Below are positions 61,952-64,000 of a stretch of DNA of 64,000 nt, piece by piece. Source of the stretch: Psychroserpens jangbogonensis. Lineage in GTDB: Bacteria; Bacteroidota; Bacteroidia; Flavobacteriales; Flavobacteriaceae. The notes under the pieces are model-generated. The model made no database searches, was not told the DNA's origin, and worked only from the letters and a program-made list of their open reading frames with translations. Location: contig NZ_JSWG01000009.1 of assembly GCF_000797465.1 (NCBI RefSeq), positions 784,586 to 848,585 of the forward strand. The letters run 5' to 3'. The translations under genes and the position numbers were made by a program. The first letter of the stretch is position 1. Every line of letters starts with the position of its first letter.

Positions 61952-63904
61952 ATGAGAGTACTTTTTTTATTTTTTATTTTCTTGTTTGGCTTAAGTTCTA
62001 ATTCTCAAAATAAGGACAAGAGGCTACAGGCGCAAAACACGTCTGCTTTAGACACTTCTGGTGTATCAAGTTCAAGTACTAAAAACGAAGATTTATATAA
62101 AGAGAAAGCTACTATAGACCAATATATGATCATTTCACATAAGAGGGATAGTACTTATGTCGATACCACCTTATCAATCCATAAAGATTATAAGTTTAAT
62201 TACCTTAGAAAAGATAATTTTGAATTAATATCGTTTTCAAATATTGGACAGACCTATAACTCTTTAGGTAAAAATTTTGATAATAATTCAGCTTTACCCT
62301 TGTTTGGAGCTAGAGCTCGTCATTTTAATTACATGGAGATTGAGGATGTTAATTATTACTATGTACCTACACCGTTTACAGAACTCTTTTTTAAAACCGC
62401 ATTTCAACAAGGTCAGGTATTAGACGCTTTTTTTTCTGTTAATACATCTCCACAATTTAATTTTTCAGTTGCTTATAAAGGTTTGAGGTCGCTTGGTAGT
62501 TATCAGCACACCTTAACTAGTACTGGTAATTTTAGATTTACTACTAATTATCATACTAAGAGTAATAGATATAATTTAAGAGCACATATAGTTACTCAAG
62601 ATTTATTAAATGAAGAAAATGGAGGTATTAAAGATGAGGATATTGAAAATTTTGAATCGGGAAATGAAGAGTTCATTGATAGAGCAGTATTTGATCCTCA
62701 ATTTGAAAACGCAGAAAGTATTTTAAGAGGAAAACGTTTTTACCTAGAACATGAATATAAGATTAGTAAAGGAACTGATTCAATAGCTAATAGTTTGACT
62801 GGTGGACAAATTATTTATTTTGAAGACAAGTATTACCAATTTGATCAGAGTCTCGAAAATGATTTCTTTGGAGATGCGTTTGTAGGCACTATTGTGGATA
62901 GAACTACACTTGAAAATTTTTACAATCGATTATACTTGAACTATGATAATAAAACATTGGGAAAGTTTCAACTAAACATGGACTATACCGATTATAATTA
63001 TGGTTATAATAGTGTTACTGTTTTAAATAATGAGGTATTGCCTAATAGAATTAAAGGTAGTACTGTTTCTTTAGGTGCTAAATACAATAAGAAGTTTGGT
63101 GAATTTCATTTGTCAGGAGAATTTTTAGCTAATATAAGTGGAGATTTTGAAGGGAATATGCTTACCGCAAATGGCAAATATAAGTTTAATGATGACATCA
63201 AAGTTAAGGCTTCTGTAACTCTAAAATCGTCTGCTCCTAATTATAATTATTTGTTATACAAGAGTGACTATATTAATTATAATTGGAATAATGTAGATTC
63301 TTTTGAAAATGAAAGTACTAGACAGTTTGTTTTTGACTTAGAGTCATCTAAAATAGCAAATGTTGCATTTGACTTTACTAATATTGACAATTATACTTTT
63401 TTCGGAAAGGTTGATGGTATTGATGGAGTAAAGCCATTTCAAAGCCCAGAGCAAATCAGTTATTTTAAAATCAAGGTATCTAAAGAAATTAAATATGGAA
63501 AATTTGCCTTAGACAATACTATAATGTATCAAAATGTTCTAAACGGAGAACAAATATTTAATGTTCCTGATTTTATTACTAGAAATACATTATACTATTC
63601 TAATCATTTCTTTAAAAAAGCTCTATTTCTTCAGACCGGTATAACATTTAATTATTTTACTGGGTATAATATGGATGCTTATGATCCAGTATTAGCAGAA
63701 TTCTATGCTCAGAACGATACAGAGATTGGAAATTTTCCAAGATTAGATTTCTTTATTAATGCCAAAATAAGGCAAACACGTATTTTTTTAAAGGCTGAAC
63801 ATTTTAACGCAGCTTTCTCAGGTTATAATTATTTTTCTTCACCAAACTACCCTTATAGAGATTTTGCTATACGATTCGGCCTTGTTTGGAATTTCTTTTT
63901 ATAA
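61952..63904 (+). CDS. Putative porin (Porin_10-like)
   Basis: A 650-aa outer-membrane protein, the last gene of the window. Signal peptide about 1-19 from the ATG at 61952. About 60 residues of linker precede a large barrel with alternating Tyr/Phe-rich strands (FNYMEIEDVNYYYVPTPFTELFFKTAF, INYNWNNVDSFENE, FAIRFGLVWNFFL). The C terminus ends in an aromatic-rich strand, as in Bacteroidota porins of the Porin_10 group. No specificity can be assigned. The remaining 96 bp to the window end hold nothing recognisable. Confidence 0.85.
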   Translation: MRVLFLFFIFLFGLSSNSQNKDKRLQAQNTSALDTSGVSSSSTKNEDLYKEKATIDQYMIISHKRDSTYVDTTLSIHKDYKFNYLRKDNFELISFSNIGQTYNSLGKNFDNNSALPLFGARARHFNYMEIEDVNYYYVPTPFTELFFKTAFQQGQVLDAFFSVNTSPQFNFSVAYKGLRSLGSYQHTLTSTGNFRFTTNYHTKSNRYNLRAHIVTQDLLNEENGGIKDEDIENFESGNEEFIDRAVFDPQFENAESILRGKRFYLEHEYKISKGTDSIANSLTGGQIIYFEDKYYQFDQSLENDFFGDAFVGTIVDRTTLENFYNRLYLNYDNKTLGKFQLNMDYTDYNYGYNSVTVLNNEVLPNRIKGSTVSLGAKYNKKFGEFHLSGEFLANISGDFEGNMLTANGKYKFNDDIKVKASVTLKSSAPNYNYLLYKSDYINYNWNNVDSFENESTRQFVFDLESSKIANVAFDFTNIDNYTFFGKVDGIDGVKPFQSPEQISYFKIKVSKEIKYGKFALDNTIMYQNVLNGEQIFNVPDFITRNTLYYSNHFFKKALFLQTGITFNYFTGYNMDAYDPVLAEFYAQNDTEIGNFPRLDFFINAKIRQTRIFLKAEHFNAAFSGYNYFSSPNYPYRDFAIRFGLVWNFFL

Positions 63905-64000
63905 TATTTATTCAAATTAATAAAGATAGTATCTTAAAAACTGAGATACAATAATAAGTAAGATATAATGTATTAGGGTTTGATTTGGTTTGAAGATAAT

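Noticed and set aside
1..64000. Insertion sequence, integrase or tRNA-flanked island
   Set aside because: No transposase, integrase, inverted-repeat pair or tRNA was recognised by eye. A tRNA could still be missed without a search.

Overview
The window is a chromosomal segment from a low-GC member of the Bacteroidota, almost certainly family Flavobacteriaceae. Evidence: a six-gene Na+-NQR operon with apbE nearby, PorT beside ubiE, secreted proteins ending in type IX secretion (T9SS) sorting domains, a SusC/SusD pair, lipoproteins with Asp/Ser-rich stretches after the lipid cysteine, TAnnTTTG promoter elements and no clear Shine-Dalgarno sequences. Genus is not resolved. No rRNA, tRNA, CRISPR array, phage or insertion sequence was seen, and no gene-free stretch exceeds about 300 bp. 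Many starts are moved downstream of the longest ORF because a -7 promoter element lies inside the extension.

Layout. 1-11.2 kb: ubiE-porT, then nqrABCDEF, a surface lipoprotein, a DUF4846 protein, a small conserved protein and apbE. ApbE is the flavin transferase that loads FMN onto NqrB and NqrC. 11.3-22.3 kb: a TPR sensor kinase and LytTR response regulator, followed by three T9SS cargo genes (LRR, beta-helix, LRR). Here the kinase operon and the first two cargo genes share a promoter-proximal motif at a fixed 39 bp spacing, and two gene scars (a T9SS 3' end and an apbE 3' end) mark past rearrangement.

22.3-36.3 kb is mostly housekeeping: a methyltransferase/GldL-like/map operon, a CoA-transferase, a HAD phosphatase, gpmI, an ankyrin protein, M48 and M15 peptidases, a GNAT, pepE, three overlapping paralogous carboxypeptidase-regulatory-like proteins, tatA, an O-methyltransferase and two overlapping alpha/beta hydrolases. 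36.3-55.4 kb is largely on the minus strand: a DUF5117-type metalloprotease, an FN3-diheme cytochrome, a MORN-like protein with an overlapping lipoprotein, lysS, a four-gene secreted-protein operon behind a membrane-tethered LuxR regulator, then a Pmp3 proteolipid, a lipoprotein, lipB, a nucleoid protein, a large lipoprotein and rnhB. 55.6-63.9 kb: SusC, SusD, two paralogous surface lipoproteins and a putative porin.

The most system-like part is 11.2-20.1 kb: a periplasm-sensing LytS/LytTR pair that seems to regulate itself and adjacent T9SS-exported proteins through a shared direct-repeat operator. PorT, at the left end, is part of the machine that would export them.
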